This document shows positions 46,537-57,089 of a DNA stretch of 60,641 nucleotides, piece by piece. Below the pieces are notes generated by a model. It was not told the DNA's origin. It worked only from the letters and a program-made list of their open reading frames with translations, and did no database searches. The stretch comes from Tritrichomonas foetus. Its lineage: Eukaryota; Parabasalia; Tritrichomonadida; Tritrichomonadidae. The position numbers were made by a program, and so were the translations under genes. The DNA lies in assembly GCA_001839685.1 (NCBI GenBank), contig MLAK01000603.1, positions 1-60,641 of the forward strand, read 5' to 3'. Within the stretch, counting starts at the first letter, position 1; the number at the start of each line of letters is the position of its first letter.

Positions 46537-49500
46537 TTACAGTTCATCATTTGATCTTTTTTGCTTTTCATTTCCAACAAGTTTCCTGTGTGCATTTCTT
46601 ATTTCTGTCAAGTTAAATTTATTGAAGAAAGTCATGTTTCGGAAATTCTCTGCTTCTTCATTCAAAAGAGGCCACTCTTCAATGTATTTTTTAGCCATTT
46701 CGACTTTAGGCATCTTTGTTTTCGGATTATTTGCCAAGTCAATAATTAATGCATCATCTTTTTCATATTCACTGCACCAAGTGCAGCACCAAAGCCATCT
46801 TTTTGGTAGAGAATATATTGGAACTGTATTTTGTGCATCATTCGGAAGATCTTGATCAAGGTTTGCCAACGATTGTTTATTTCCAACAATTTTCATGTAA
46901 TGTTTACGAAGTTTATCTCCAGCACCCATTCTTCTAAACCTATCTAAATCAACAACAAACATTGCAGAAATATGATACTTTTGTGTCTTTCCAAGATGCT
47001 TCTTCCAGTAACCCTTTGTCCAAAAATGATACTTGGACATTTCTTTCCTGGATGTGCAAAATGGAACAAAGCCATAAGGATTCCCTTTCAAGTCAGCCTT
47101 CATTAAACGAATTAAATCGCCTCTAACGACGGCATCTGCATCAATGTAGATGACTCTTGAAAGGTTCATTGGAAATAGTGCATCAATAAATAAAATTTTA
47201 TTGCCCCAAATAACTCTTTGTCTCTCACTTTGACGAGATACCCATTGTGGCCAATGATATTCAACCATTTGGTATTCAAATCCATATTTCTGTTTCATGA
47301 TTTCTAATTCTTCTTTGAATCTTGCAGAAACAAAGTTTTGAAGGAACCAAAATTTAACATGACTTTTAGTATGCTTCATGGCAGAGATCATCATGATTTT
47401 AACCAATTTTTCATACAATTCACCACTTATCACAACGAAAATATGTACCCAATCATTACTATTTGTGTTATTATTCTCTGTTGGTTCATTTTCTTGACTA
47501 GTTTTACGTAGTTGTTTTGGAAGGTCATAAACCGAATACCTCGACATTCCTTCATTATGATGAACAAGCATTGTTATCCAACTTGGTGCAAATGATGAAA
47601 CCATGACAGTTGTTGCACTACTTGTTGAATTGTAAATTTTTTGACTAATTCCTTCGCCAAGTGAAACATTCCAAACGCCAGGTTGGCTTTGTAGTTGGAA
47701 ATATCCCATTGTTTTAATGGATAAAGAGTCGAAGGATCCTTTTGCACCCATGTCGAGATTAATTCTGAGGCCATGCACAGGAATGTATTGTTCATCAAGT
47801 GCTGATCCTTCGATCAAAATAGAGTTTAATTGATATTTGGCCTCTGTTAAACCTGGTTTCATTGAGGCTGCCCGGAAATTGTCTAAATCGAAAGTAGCAT
47901 GAGTAGGTACCATCATCCAATTTTCTGGGGGATGTGAAATGATAGAATAAACTGTTTGTGAATCAAATCTATCAAATACAATTTCATCGTTATTCAAAAG
48001 GAATCTGTGAAAACCACGTAAGTTTTGAGGAAATTCTTTTCTGTCTGAATCTTTTTCGAAATTCAAATACAATTTTATATCAAATGCTTTAGTATCTCTG
48101 AAATATTTAATTATTGGTGCCATTGCTTGGAATGGAAGTTCTAGTGGATTCAAAATGATTGAAAAATGAAGTTGGGAATCTTCATTTTGATAATTCATAA
48201 CAACAGGTGATTCTTTATTAAATACACTGATATCTAAAGGAAAACGAACTATTCCATTATGACTTGCATATCCATAAACCAACGACAAATAAAGTGCAAG
48301 TTGTGAATGGAATGAAGAATCAATAGAATCAATATCGTTTTGCAATACGTCATAGTTAAAATCAACATCTTCAGCAAAAAATGAACGTACCATTGAAATT
48401 GAACGATGAGTTTCCCATTTCAAAAGAATTTGGAAGTCTTCTGAAGTCCAATCATAAATAGTTCTTCCATTCATTCGAATTACACGGCCATTAAAGACGA
48501 TTGTTATTTCATCTGACTTCAATTGAAGTAAATCTTGAACAAAAGGAGGTGGCATTGCATTCATTGCAATTCTATGAAGTCCACCATCACAGAAAAATGC
48601 AAATCTTGCGTCATCTGGCATGGCCTTTCTTATATATGTTTCAATTTCCATTGCTATGTGGCGTGATTCCATTGAATTAGAAAGATCTTCACCAACAAAC
48701 ACCCAAAATGTTGCAAATTTAATATTCGAATTGCCACTTTTTTGTTGTGTGTTTGAAAAGTTGTATTTTACATTCTTCGACCAAGTCATAAATTCACGCT
48801 GGAAATGGAAACTTTGCATAATTAATGGAAGAAATTCAACTGGTGATTTATCAGTGTGTTGAACTAAAGGATTGAATCTGGTAAAAACATCATCGCCTGA
48901 AAATATTTGATCAATAGTATCTAATGATTTATTTGAAAATTTATGTTGCATAAATTGTCTTCGTAATCTTTTCATAGAATCAAGAAAATGCTGCTGAATA
49001 TTTTTATCTCCACGCTTTCCTGGATAAAATTTACCATTGAATAAAAGGCCAGGACCATTGATTCCTAAATGCTCCAAATGGTTTCTCATTTTCCTTAAAT
49101 GTTTGGATTCTCTGGTTTTTGGAGAGAATAATTCATCCAAGCTTTGCCACTTAGGTGAATGTGAGCTAACTGTTTGTTGATAAACTGTTCTATAATGAGT
49201 TTCTTTCATTTTTTCACCTTTTTGAAGCAATTTTTTAGAAGAAAGAAGGAAACTATGAGCTTTTTCTGCACCGTACTTTAGTCGGATATGTGCCCAAGCA
49301 TATAAAACACGTTTTGCATATCTTGAACTGTTTCTAGGTGACACAAAATAAGAAAATCTGAATGGAGCAGAAGCACGAACTTGTTCATCCATCCATTGTA
49401 ATGTTTTCATGTCAGATGTATCAATTGGATCGATCAAAAAGACAACATTAAACAAATTTCGACGAATTCTTTGAGGAATTGAAGTCATCAAAGATGAAAG

Positions 49501-50688
49501 AGAAGTTGTCCAATTTTGATATGCCTTTCCTGTTTCAATATCATTCAAAGAATACATAAATGATGATCGATAATCAATTACATATTTCTTTGGTGGTAAA
49601 ACCTGTGGTTGAAGATGAATTGATTTATTTAAAGCTTCTTTAGAAAGTCCAAAATGTTCCTTTAACATTTGTCCAATACGTAGTTCATCAAGAGATGCTT
49701 GTAATATATGATAGACATCAGGGGTTTTGATAAGGCGACCATTTACATAAATGGCAGAACCACCAGCAATAATTTTTTCTGGTTTATCCATAATTTTATC
49801 TGTTAAACTTTGAACAGCAGGAATTTTTGAGATGTTATTTGCAAAAAGTGGGAAATTTTCTGTGACTTCAAGTAAAGTTGCAAAAGGATCACTTGTTGTT
49901 TTACAAAATTGGATGAGTTGTGTAGGAAGTGTTGTATAATTTGGCCAGTTATTTCCTGGAATTATATGCTTGGATTTAATTAATGGACTGTCATTTGATT
50001 CTGGTCCTGTTTCAATTTTTTCTTGTGAATCTTTTGATAAATATGTCATTGAATAATTGAAAGGACGAGCTTCAAAACCATATCCACGAAATCTGACATT
50101 TTTATCTGATGTCTTTCCAATTGGCCTAAAAACAAAAGAAAAATCTTCCTCGTATTTGGAAAAAAGTTCGAAATAATTAAAAATGATTGGATTATCAACA
50201 GGCGAAAAAATTATGGCTGTATCTCGGCTGTTTCCTTGTCGTGGTTCGAACGGATAAACAATTGGACGACTTTTTGTTCCTTCTTTAATCGCATTTTCTA
50301 AATCGTCGACTGAAAAGTAAATTTTATTTGCATATAACGCGAACGGTTTATTAACATCGTTTGTATAGTTTAATGCAATTTGTCTGAACATTTCAATTCG
50401 TGGAGAGTATGATCGAGTCAAGAGCGATAATTCCAATAAATATCGAAGTTCGTCTGATAAATAGGCGAGTGAATATGATTTAATTTCTTCAGATGTTTTT
50501 GGGAGAGAATCAACTTTCTGAAGACCGCGAAGAAAAGTCCAATATGCTTCACTATTTACGTCTGCAATGAAAGCTGCGGCTTCTGCCAAAAGTGGAGTGT
50601 CTGCCCAGCTTCCCTCAACAGATACTGAAAGATTTCGATCTTTAAGGATTCGCGAATATGAAAAAGAGAGGAAGAAAAGTAGAAACAT
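46537..50688 (-). CDS. UGGT: UDP-glucose:glycoprotein glucosyltransferase (UGGT)
   Basis: This 1383-residue protein has a signal peptide (M-F-L-L-F-F-L-S-F-S-Y-S), a long N-terminal sensor part made of thioredoxin-like domains, and a C-terminal GT24 glucosyltransferase domain (about 1080-1365) with Y-I-D-A-D-A-V-V-R (DxD near 1180), Y-H-I-S-A-M-F-V-V-D-L and L-D-Q-D-L-P-N-D. The last four residues are N-D-E-L, an ER retrieval signal. It re-glucosylates N-glycans of misfolded proteins so that calreticulin-type chaperones can bind them. The frame opens upstream at a GTG, but the ATG at 50688 begins the signal peptide. No break was seen. Confidence 0.95.
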   Translation of the reverse strand: MFLLFFLSFSYSRILKDRNLSVSVEGSWADTPLLAEAAAFIADVNSEAYWTFLRGLQKVDSLPKTSEEIKSYSLAYLSDELRYLLELSLLTRSYSPRIEMFRQIALNYTNDVNKPFALYANKIYFSVDDLENAIKEGTKSRPIVYPFEPRQGNSRDTAIIFSPVDNPIIFNYFELFSKYEEDFSFVFRPIGKTSDKNVRFRGYGFEARPFNYSMTYLSKDSQEKIETGPESNDSPLIKSKHIIPGNNWPNYTTLPTQLIQFCKTTSDPFATLLEVTENFPLFANNISKIPAVQSLTDKIMDKPEKIIAGGSAIYVNGRLIKTPDVYHILQASLDELRIGQMLKEHFGLSKEALNKSIHLQPQVLPPKKYVIDYRSSFMYSLNDIETGKAYQNWTTSLSSLMTSIPQRIRRNLFNVVFLIDPIDTSDMKTLQWMDEQVRASAPFRFSYFVSPRNSSRYAKRVLYAWAHIRLKYGAEKAHSFLLSSKKLLQKGEKMKETHYRTVYQQTVSSHSPKWQSLDELFSPKTRESKHLRKMRNHLEHLGINGPGLLFNGKFYPGKRGDKNIQQHFLDSMKRLRRQFMQHKFSNKSLDTIDQIFSGDDVFTRFNPLVQHTDKSPVEFLPLIMQSFHFQREFMTWSKNVKYNFSNTQQKSGNSNIKFATFWVFVGEDLSNSMESRHIAMEIETYIRKAMPDDARFAFFCDGGLHRIAMNAMPPPFVQDLLQLKSDEITIVFNGRVIRMNGRTIYDWTSEDFQILLKWETHRSISMVRSFFAEDVDFNYDVLQNDIDSIDSSFHSQLALYLSLVYGYASHNGIVRFPLDISVFNKESPVVMNYQNEDSQLHFSIILNPLELPFQAMAPIIKYFRDTKAFDIKLYLNFEKDSDRKEFPQNLRGFHRFLLNNDEIVFDRFDSQTVYSIISHPPENWMMVPTHATFDLDNFRAASMKPGLTEAKYQLNSILIEGSALDEQYIPVHGLRINLDMGAKGSFDSLSIKTMGYFQLQSQPGVWNVSLGEGISQKIYNSTSSATTVMVSSFAPSWITMLVHHNEGMSRYSVYDLPKQLRKTSQENEPTENNNTNSNDWVHIFVVISGELYEKLVKIMMISAMKHTKSHVKFWFLQNFVSARFKEELEIMKQKYGFEYQMVEYHWPQWVSRQSERQRVIWGNKILFIDALFPMNLSRVIYIDADAVVRGDLIRLMKADLKGNPYGFVPFCTSRKEMSKYHFWTKGYWKKHLGKTQKYHISAMFVVDLDRFRRMGAGDKLRKHYMKIVGNKQSLANLDQDLPNDAQNTVPIYSLPKRWLWCCTWCSEYEKDDALIIDLANNPKTKMPKVEMAKKYIEEWPLLNEEAENFRNMTFFNKFNLTEIRNAHRKLVGNEKQKRSNDEL

Positions 50689-51198
50689 CGAAAATTTTGA
50701 TGTCCCGGAAAATCTAATCACGCTTTATCTCCTTCAATAATTTTTATTATTTTATTAAAAGCATATTTTAATATTTAGTTATATTTATGTTATATTTTAT
50801 AATCATAATAATAATTAATTATGAGAAAATTATTGAAATATTAAAGAATTATTATTGGAAAAAATTCAATATCATTTAAAAAGTTTGGACTTTTTTTCTG
50901 AGTGATCATCTGAACATTCATCAAATGATTCTGAAATAGTATCTCACACCATGGTAATTTTATTGTTGAAGTCTTTATGGGAAAGTTTGGAGAGTATTTT
51001 CAGTTTTGTTGGTGATTCCAACATCGTCGTTCTTTATTTTTCTTCAAATGTGACAAAACTCGAAACAAGAAATCATGAAGAGTTTAAAAAAAGTGACACA
51101 AAAAAATACCAGAGTAAACTCCAAGTATAGAAGAAGGAACAGATAGTAGGAAATGATAGTTCGATATTTTTATATTTTTATTGATATATCTAAATTAT
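50689..51198. other. AT-rich spacer
   Basis: This spacer lies between two minus-strand genes. No gene, repeat or RNA was recognised. Confidence 0.4.
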
Positions 51199-53223
51199 TT
51201 AGTCCGAAACTCTTCTAAGAACGAATGCACAGCGGCATGGGATATACAATTCAATCTTGCATTGCCTGTTTTGGTATGCTTCTGGATATGATTGTGGTCT
51301 TGTTGATGTGTCAATACGTGTGAAACCACCATAGCAAGCGTCATCACTGCAAAGTACGTATTCATATGTTCCTTTCCATTCAACGCCAACCCAGTAATTT
51401 TCGAAAGACTTGTTTGTATGGAAGTTGAATACCCAAAGCATGTTTCCTCTTTCGAATGCGATGATTTTATCAGCTTCGTGCTTAAGTGTGATATATCCAT
51501 TATCACCGCTGTTCATGAATTTGTACTTATGTTCAAGTTCAAGCATATCATTATCAAACTTAAGAAGGTATTTATATTTGAGAAGATCATCTTGTGGAAG
51601 ATCAAACCTTCTGCGGCAGTGTTGGAAGCTGTTTCCATTTCCAGCGCGTGGGAAGTCGATCCATTCTGGGTGTCCAAATTCGTTACCCATGAATGTAAGG
51701 TAGGATTCACCACCAAGACCGAATGTAAGGAGTCTGATCATCTTGTGAAGGGCAATACCACGATCGATGATCAAGGATTGGTCAGAAAGTGTTGACATGT
51801 GAGTGTACATTTCTTTGTCCATGAGCCAGAAAGCAAGTGTCTTATCACCGACAAGTGCTTGATCGTGACTTTCACAGTAAGCAACTGTTTTTTCTTTATA
51901 TGGTCTGTTAGCAAGAGTGAATGTGATATTTCCAACGTTCCAGTCATCATCTTTGAATTCCTTTAATAATTTGATCCACATATCTGGTGATGCCATTCCC
52001 AGTCTATAATCGAAACCGAAACCACCATCTTCGAGTGATCTTGCCATTCCAATCATTCCTGAGACTTCTTCAGCAATTGTGATAGCGTTCGGGTTAACCA
52101 TGTGGATGACATCATTGGCAAGATAGAGGTATGTGACAGCTTCTTCATCAACAAGGTTGTTGAAATAATCATCAAGTGATGTGAATGAATATAAGTTTCC
52201 ATGATGCTTGTAGATGATTGAAGTGACGCCATCAAAGCGGAAACCATCAAAACGGAATTCATCAAGATAATATCTCAAGTTGGATAGTAAGAAACGTTCA
52301 ACTTCAATGTGTTGGTAGTTGAAGAGACGTGAATCCCATTGATCATGATATCCTCTACCTCCAGCATGGAAGTATTGGTGGTCTGTGCCGTCGAATTGAT
52401 TGAGTCCTTCAAGAACGTTCTTTGCTGCATGTGAATGGATGAGATCCATAATGACAGTGATTCCCATTCCGTGAGCGGTATCGATGAGTTCCTTGAGATC
52501 GTCTGGTGTTCCGAACCTGCTTGATGGTGCAAAGAATGAAGTCACTTGATAGCCGAATGATGCATAGTAAGCATGTTCCATGATGGCCATGACTTGAATG
52601 GCATTATAACCGTTCTTCTTGATCATTGGCAATATGTCACGTGTGAATTCTTTGTAGGTGTGAACACGGGGATCAACACCGGCCATGCCAATATGTGTTT
52701 CATAAATGAGAAGGGCGCAATCACGTGGTGGTTCTGGTTGCTTATGTTTGAAAACATATTTGGTCGGTGGGTTCCAAAAGACACCATCAAAGTTGAAGTT
52801 TTCTGGATTTTGATAGGTGTAATTGATCCAGGCTGGAATGCGGGAGACTTCTTCGCCACTTGGCAAAACGAGAGTTACGCGGACCTTTGTGTTATGTTGG
52901 ATGACAGGACCGTCGGCTGTATCTGGAATGAAAAGCGTGAAAACTCCGTATTCGTCCCTTGTGCACTTGAATCGTTCATCTTTTGTATTCCATTCGTTGA
53001 ACTCGCCGAAAAGGTAGACCTCTCTGGCATTTGGAGCCCATTCTTTGTAGGTAATACCTTTGCCGTTGTGGTGGAGACCGAATTCTTTGTAGCTTTGTGT
53101 GAATTTGTCGAGTGAGCCGCATTCTTTTTCTATTCTTTGTTTTGCTTCAAGGTAGTTGCTGTGGCGCCATTCAAGGTGGCCGCGCCATGGTTCAAGCCAG
53201 GAATTGTCTGCGATGATTTGCAT
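51199..53223 (-). CDS. GBE1: 1,4-alpha-glucan (glycogen) branching enzyme
   Basis: This 674-residue protein is of typical eukaryotic length. A CBM48-type N-terminal domain (about 55-150, E-W-A-P-N-A-R-E-V-Y-L-F-G-E-F-N-E-W) precedes a GH13 barrel with D-L-I-H-S-H, nucleophile Asp331 in F-R-F-D-G-V-T-S, general acid Glu385 in I-A-E-E-V-S-G and E-S-H-D in the last conserved block, then a C-terminal beta domain. It transfers alpha-1,4 chains to form alpha-1,6 branches in glycogen, the storage polysaccharide of trichomonads. All catalytic residues are present. Codon use is richer in G+C than that of neighbours, suggesting high expression. Confidence 0.95.
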   Translation of the reverse strand: MQIIADNSWLEPWRGHLEWRHSNYLEAKQRIEKECGSLDKFTQSYKEFGLHHNGKGITYKEWAPNAREVYLFGEFNEWNTKDERFKCTRDEYGVFTLFIPDTADGPVIQHNTKVRVTLVLPSGEEVSRIPAWINYTYQNPENFNFDGVFWNPPTKYVFKHKQPEPPRDCALLIYETHIGMAGVDPRVHTYKEFTRDILPMIKKNGYNAIQVMAIMEHAYYASFGYQVTSFFAPSSRFGTPDDLKELIDTAHGMGITVIMDLIHSHAAKNVLEGLNQFDGTDHQYFHAGGRGYHDQWDSRLFNYQHIEVERFLLSNLRYYLDEFRFDGFRFDGVTSIIYKHHGNLYSFTSLDDYFNNLVDEEAVTYLYLANDVIHMVNPNAITIAEEVSGMIGMARSLEDGGFGFDYRLGMASPDMWIKLLKEFKDDDWNVGNITFTLANRPYKEKTVAYCESHDQALVGDKTLAFWLMDKEMYTHMSTLSDQSLIIDRGIALHKMIRLLTFGLGGESYLTFMGNEFGHPEWIDFPRAGNGNSFQHCRRRFDLPQDDLLKYKYLLKFDNDMLELEHKYKFMNSGDNGYITLKHEADKIIAFERGNMLWVFNFHTNKSFENYWVGVEWKGTYEYVLCSDDACYGGFTRIDTSTRPQSYPEAYQNRQCKIELYIPCRCAFVLRRVSD

Positions 53224-53231
53224 TTGTTAGT

Positions 53232-53244
53232 GAAAATGAAGTGA
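53232..53244 (-). promoter_or_regulatory. Overlapping candidate initiators of the branching-enzyme gene
   Basis: On the minus strand TCACTTCA (53244-53237) and TCATTTTC (53239-53232) each match the trichomonad TCAYTWYT core at seven of eight positions. They lie 9-21 bases before the ATG at 53223. A third TCACTA follows. Confidence 0.5.
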
Positions 53245-53719
53245 GTTTTATTGAATTCAATTTTTCTTTTTCTTTCCTATCATTTCACTTAATTATCCAT
53301 TAATTTCTGTGAATTTCTTAGTGTCTTCAAATATTTCTATTTGGTATATCAAATAATTGCTTTCTTTTATATAAAAAGTTTCTAAATTTCAAAGTAAAGC
53401 ACATATCAGAATCTGATATTGAATTATAATTGATTAAAATGTTCTGAATTTTTGAGGTAATATTGTTGTAGCAAAATAAAATCTAGCCAACTATCTCACA
53501 AATATTCAATACTTTATAGGACAGAATGAATACCATTCACTTTTTTCTTTGAAACCGGTCATTTTTGAATATAAATCAAAAAGTTCCACCCCATAATCGC
53601 TTCTATTGAAATTGGTGGAAATAAATGGAAAAATGAGTAAATCACTAAAATCTGTGTTTATGGGAAAAAATTAGGCATTACAATCGTAAATAATACTTTG
53701 ATTGCAAAGCTATAATGGC

Positions 53720-53858
53720 CAATAAAGCATCTTTTATACCTCTGCATTACGACCAAAATTGAATCAAAAAATCAAATTCAGTTTGAGAGTTGACCAAACT
53801 TGAAAAAGATTAATTTCAAGTTTGGCAGTAATGCAGGGGTATAAATGATGCTTTGTTG
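53720..53858. repeat. Nested inverted-repeat element
   Basis: The arms 53720-53763 and 53815-53858 are 44 bases each and pair at roughly 85% of positions (shared blocks include AAAGCATC, TTTATACC, CTGCATTAC and CCAAA). A second, perfect 12-bp hairpin lies within: CCAAACTTGAAA (53794-53805) and TTTCAAGTTTGG (53814-53825) around an 8-base loop. The two stems share the right arm, so they are alternative folds. It may be a MITE-like footprint or a structured RNA. Confidence 0.8.
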
Positions 53859-53865
53859 TGAAAAG

Positions 53866-53894
53866 AAAAAAAAAAAAAAAAAAAAAAAAAAAAA
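53866..53894 (+). repeat. Homopolymer run of 29 A
   Basis: The longest single-base run in the window starts seven bases after the inverted-repeat element. It could be the A tail of a retroposed copy, but no clear target-site duplication was found; length may also be inexact in the assembly. Confidence 0.85.
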
Positions 53895-54047
53895 CGAAAT
53901 TCGAAATTGTGATCCCAACTTGTGAAAATAAAATTGTTTGTGATTTCATTAAATTGTGAATGAAATAAAAGAAAAAGAAGAAGAAAATTCCAAATATAGT
54001 TTAATTCACGTTCGAAAATAAAAAATTTGATTGTAATAATAAGATTA

Positions 54048-55208
54048 TTATGTTGCCCAATATCCAGACCTTTCCATAACATTTGGTCTGATGCTGTGGT
54101 TTGTTCTTGCTCTGATTACCGGAGTTGGGTCTTTGAAAGACTTCATTTCTTCTGTCTTTCCAGTCTTGTAATAGCGTGGATCACCTGGTGGTCCTGCTCT
54201 GACTGTTTCGTTTGCGCCATAGCCTGTCCTTCCATGTCTGACGTTATCTTTCGAGTCGAGGGCACGTTCAATTGTTCGAGCGGGTGGCGTAAAAGTGACT
54301 TCTGACATAGATTTGTAAGGGTCTGGCTCAAATAAGTTTTGGTATTCTGGCGTATTTACGTGCTTGAGCTTATTCACCTCGATTGGATGAAGATCGTCAG
54401 CAGTAACATCTGACAAAAGTGCAGCTTTGTTGATGGTTGGAACAACCGAAGCTGTATAGCCACTCCTTTCCATAACTGAGCGGTTTGGAATAGTGATTTC
54501 TTTGGCCGTTGGCGGTTTTCGGTAGGAGGCTGTATATGTCGATATTTGGTCATCAACCGGCTTTTGTGGAATAGTCAGGTGGTTACGCGTGAAAGCATCT
54601 GGTTCTCTTTTTCCAATTAAATTCCTGTCTGTTCGCCAGTAGCGGCTGTGATTGGACTCGTGCTCGATAAATGCTTTGTTGTATGTTGTTGATCCCCAAT
54701 CTGGGCCTGCTCCGCCATTTTCACCATCGATTGGATTATGCTTAGTCATGCGACGAAGAGTGAGCGGATCCAAATTTGATGCTGTAATTGTCCTTTCGCG
54801 GGCGGTTTGGGCTCGCATTGCTGGAGATTCGTATAAAACGTTAGGAAGTGGTTCATTCCAATAACCACTCCTTTCCATGGCGGCTCGAACGATTGGCCTA
54901 TCGCGCATCAATGTGGTGATGGATGACTCCGGACAATAGACTTCGTGTGAATGTGAATCACGATAATCTTTTCGGTCTGAAAGTGGTGCAAGTTCGAGTG
55001 GTGAAACATGATTGTTGGTTGAGTATCCAGTTGTTAATATTGTGTTTGAAGTCGTAATTGAACGGCTTGTGTTTCCATTCACTGATCGTGCTGTCGCTGA
55101 GGAGGTTGTTTTTGGTCTTTGGTATGCTGAAGCGTATGTTGTGGTGTAGAATGATTCAAGCATTGGATCGGCTCCACGAGAACGCCACTTGGGTTCATCT
55201 AAAGTCAT
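54048..55208 (-). CDS. Probable axonemal/microtubule-associated protein with MERSGYW repeats
   Basis: This 386-residue protein is disordered, Tyr/Thr/Arg/Pro-rich, and free of membrane segments. Three copies of M-E-R-S-G-Y-(W) occur, the last at the very C-terminus. They alternate with S-T-T-Y/S-T-Y-T-A-S-Y motifs and L-x-P-L/I blocks, giving three loose repeats of about 120 residues. Such Tyr-rich extended repeats are typical of microtubule inner proteins and other axonemal proteins. No named family was recognised, so the role is inferred from composition. Codon use is that of a well expressed gene. Confidence 0.7.
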   Translation of the reverse strand: MTLDEPKWRSRGADPMLESFYTTTYASAYQRPKTTSSATARSVNGNTSRSITTSNTILTTGYSTNNHVSPLELAPLSDRKDYRDSHSHEVYCPESSITTLMRDRPIVRAAMERSGYWNEPLPNVLYESPAMRAQTARERTITASNLDPLTLRRMTKHNPIDGENGGAGPDWGSTTYNKAFIEHESNHSRYWRTDRNLIGKREPDAFTRNHLTIPQKPVDDQISTYTASYRKPPTAKEITIPNRSVMERSGYTASVVPTINKAALLSDVTADDLHPIEVNKLKHVNTPEYQNLFEPDPYKSMSEVTFTPPARTIERALDSKDNVRHGRTGYGANETVRAGPPGDPRYYKTGKTEEMKSFKDPTPVIRARTNHSIRPNVMERSGYWAT

Positions 55209-55781
55209 TTTTTAGTGTTTGATTGATGAAATATTAAAATGGAAAAATAACGGCTTATTCAAATTTTATATGAATGAATGTTCTTAACGTACAACAAAAG
55301 GTAGATTTATAATTGAGGAAAGAAAATATTGAACCATTGATCCAACTTATTTCAGATTTTTTATAAACAATATTGTGAATATAATGGAGTGATTTTGAGA
55401 TTCCGATATGATTGATATTCATTAAAAATCTATATCCCAAAAAGTTCATTAGTAGAGAATATTATGATGCATTGAATATATAATATTCATTTAGTGCTCT
55501 CAATGAATAAATTAAGTTTCAGCTTAATTTATTCTATTGATAGAGGAAATATTTATCCAAAATTCTTTTTATTGAACTATGACTCTAAATTTCACCGGCA
55601 CATCATTTAGAAAATATACTGGTTATATGATAGTCAAGTCAATAAATAATCAATGACTACACCATAGCTCATTTATAAGAAAAGCTGTTTGAGAGATTTT
55701 GTTGATAGTTTTATTGGTGAATAAATTAACTATAACTGCTATATTAAGAAAATTGAAGGATGGCTTTGAAATAACGAATTA
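55209..55781. other. Divergent promoter spacer
   Basis: This AT-rich spacer lies between two divergent genes. No repeat, RNA or intron signal was recognised. Confidence 0.4.
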
Positions 55782-57089
55782 ATGACGAGTAACGACATCC
55801 GAGGTTCTCAATCCGGTGAAAATATTAGTGCTGCCAGAAGTACTTTGAAAATAACAAATAGAAAGAATTCTACAATGCCACGCGATGGAGATCATCACTT
55901 CTCCGAAATCGAATTTATCAAACGCGATATCGCTGATAAGAATCAACAAATTGCGCACTTAAATCAAAGAGTTGAACAATTCCAACAGCTGGCAGAATCC
56001 CTTTACAAATTAATTCAAGATCTTGAAACAGCAACTTCATTGTCATTTATCAATCACGATCTGCCGAATCCTTTTTCTTCTACGCATGAGCTTGTATTTG
56101 TTACAAGACGTGCTTTAGATCAACTACTGAAAATTCATAAAGAATTGCCTGATCGCTTTGAAGCAGATTTTTCAAAAAAAGCGACAGAAATTGTTGGTTT
56201 AATTAATGAAAAAAGTAATGAAATAGATAAAATTAACGAAAAAAGAAAACTTGTTGAAAACGATATAAAAGATCTTGAAAGACTTGCTCATATTCAAGAA
56301 ACTGAGACAAATTCATTAAAACAAATAAGTGAAACACTTGAACAACAAAGAGTTGAAATAGATGAAACACACAAAGCTGAAGCATCAGTTTTGCAAGATC
56401 AAATTTCAAGCATTCGATCAAGTGTGAAAGGACTAAAACAAATATCAAAAGGAAAAGCGGAAAAAAACAGAAAAATAGAAAGAGCTGCATATCAGCCATT
56501 AAATAAAAGAACGCTCGATTCAATAAAAGAAGATATTGAAATACAAGAAGAAATTGAAAGCCTTCAGAAAAGAATTAATAGAGAATTAGTTGAGCATGAA
56601 ATGACAAATGCAGAACTTGAACTAACAAGAGTAGATATCGAGCGTGCTAAAGCTGTCATTGAAAAATTCAAAAAAAACTTGACAAAAGAGCAAAAAGACA
56701 AGTCTGACCGTGTAAACAGCCATTTGAAAATGGTTATTGAACAACAAAGAGAAGATTATAAGCGGGCAATGAAGAATCAAAAAAAAGCAAATGTCGAATT
56801 AGATAAGCAGAGAACTGATTTAATTGAAGAAGAAAGAATGCTTAGAAATTATTTAATTTCTCTTGAAAAACAACTTCAAGCACAAATGCAAAAACTACCA
56901 TCTTTATCCGTTCTGCAACATCGATTTGAACCAATTTCACCACAAAAACGCGGATCTCTTTCAAAAAGCAAGCAAAGAGCTCCAGATGATGCTGAAATGA
57001 GAACAATTAAAAAGGCCATCCTTCGAATGCAAAATCGAAAAGGTTTAGGATCAAGATCTTCTTTAATGGTCGGAAAGAATCTTCGTTAA
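55782..57089 (+). CDS. Long coiled-coil protein of unknown function
   Basis: This 435-residue protein is predicted coiled coil from about residue 40 to 375, with a break around 90-120 (S-F-I-N-H-D-L-P-N-P-F). The N-terminus is Ser-rich and the C-terminal 60 residues are basic and Ser-rich (S-P-Q-K-R-G-S-L-S-K-S-K-Q-R). It may be a structural part of the flagellar or costa cytoskeleton, but no family was recognised. It converges with another coiled-coil gene across a minisatellite. Confidence 0.72.
   Translation: MTSNDIRGSQSGENISAARSTLKITNRKNSTMPRDGDHHFSEIEFIKRDIADKNQQIAHLNQRVEQFQQLAESLYKLIQDLETATSLSFINHDLPNPFSSTHELVFVTRRALDQLLKIHKELPDRFEADFSKKATEIVGLINEKSNEIDKINEKRKLVENDIKDLERLAHIQETETNSLKQISETLEQQRVEIDETHKAEASVLQDQISSIRSSVKGLKQISKGKAEKNRKIERAAYQPLNKRTLDSIKEDIEIQEEIESLQKRINRELVEHEMTNAELELTRVDIERAKAVIEKFKKNLTKEQKDKSDRVNSHLKMVIEQQREDYKRAMKNQKKANVELDKQRTDLIEEERMLRNYLISLEKQLQAQMQKLPSLSVLQHRFEPISPQKRGSLSKSKQRAPDDAEMRTIKKAILRMQNRKGLGSRSSLMVGKNLR

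Larger units (their letters stand above)
53224..54047. other. 824-base spacer with inverted-repeat element and A run
   Basis: No gene was recognised. The spacer holds the promoter of the branching enzyme, the nested inverted repeat at 53720-53858 and a run of 29 A (53866-53894). Confidence 0.5.

Noticed and set aside
52573..53115. 180-codon plus-strand frame inside the branching enzyme
   Set aside because: Antisense shadow; the minus strand has complete GH13 catalytic motifs throughout.
53866..53894. Poly(A) run as proof of retroposition
   Set aside because: No target-site duplication or source gene could be seen, so the run alone is not enough.
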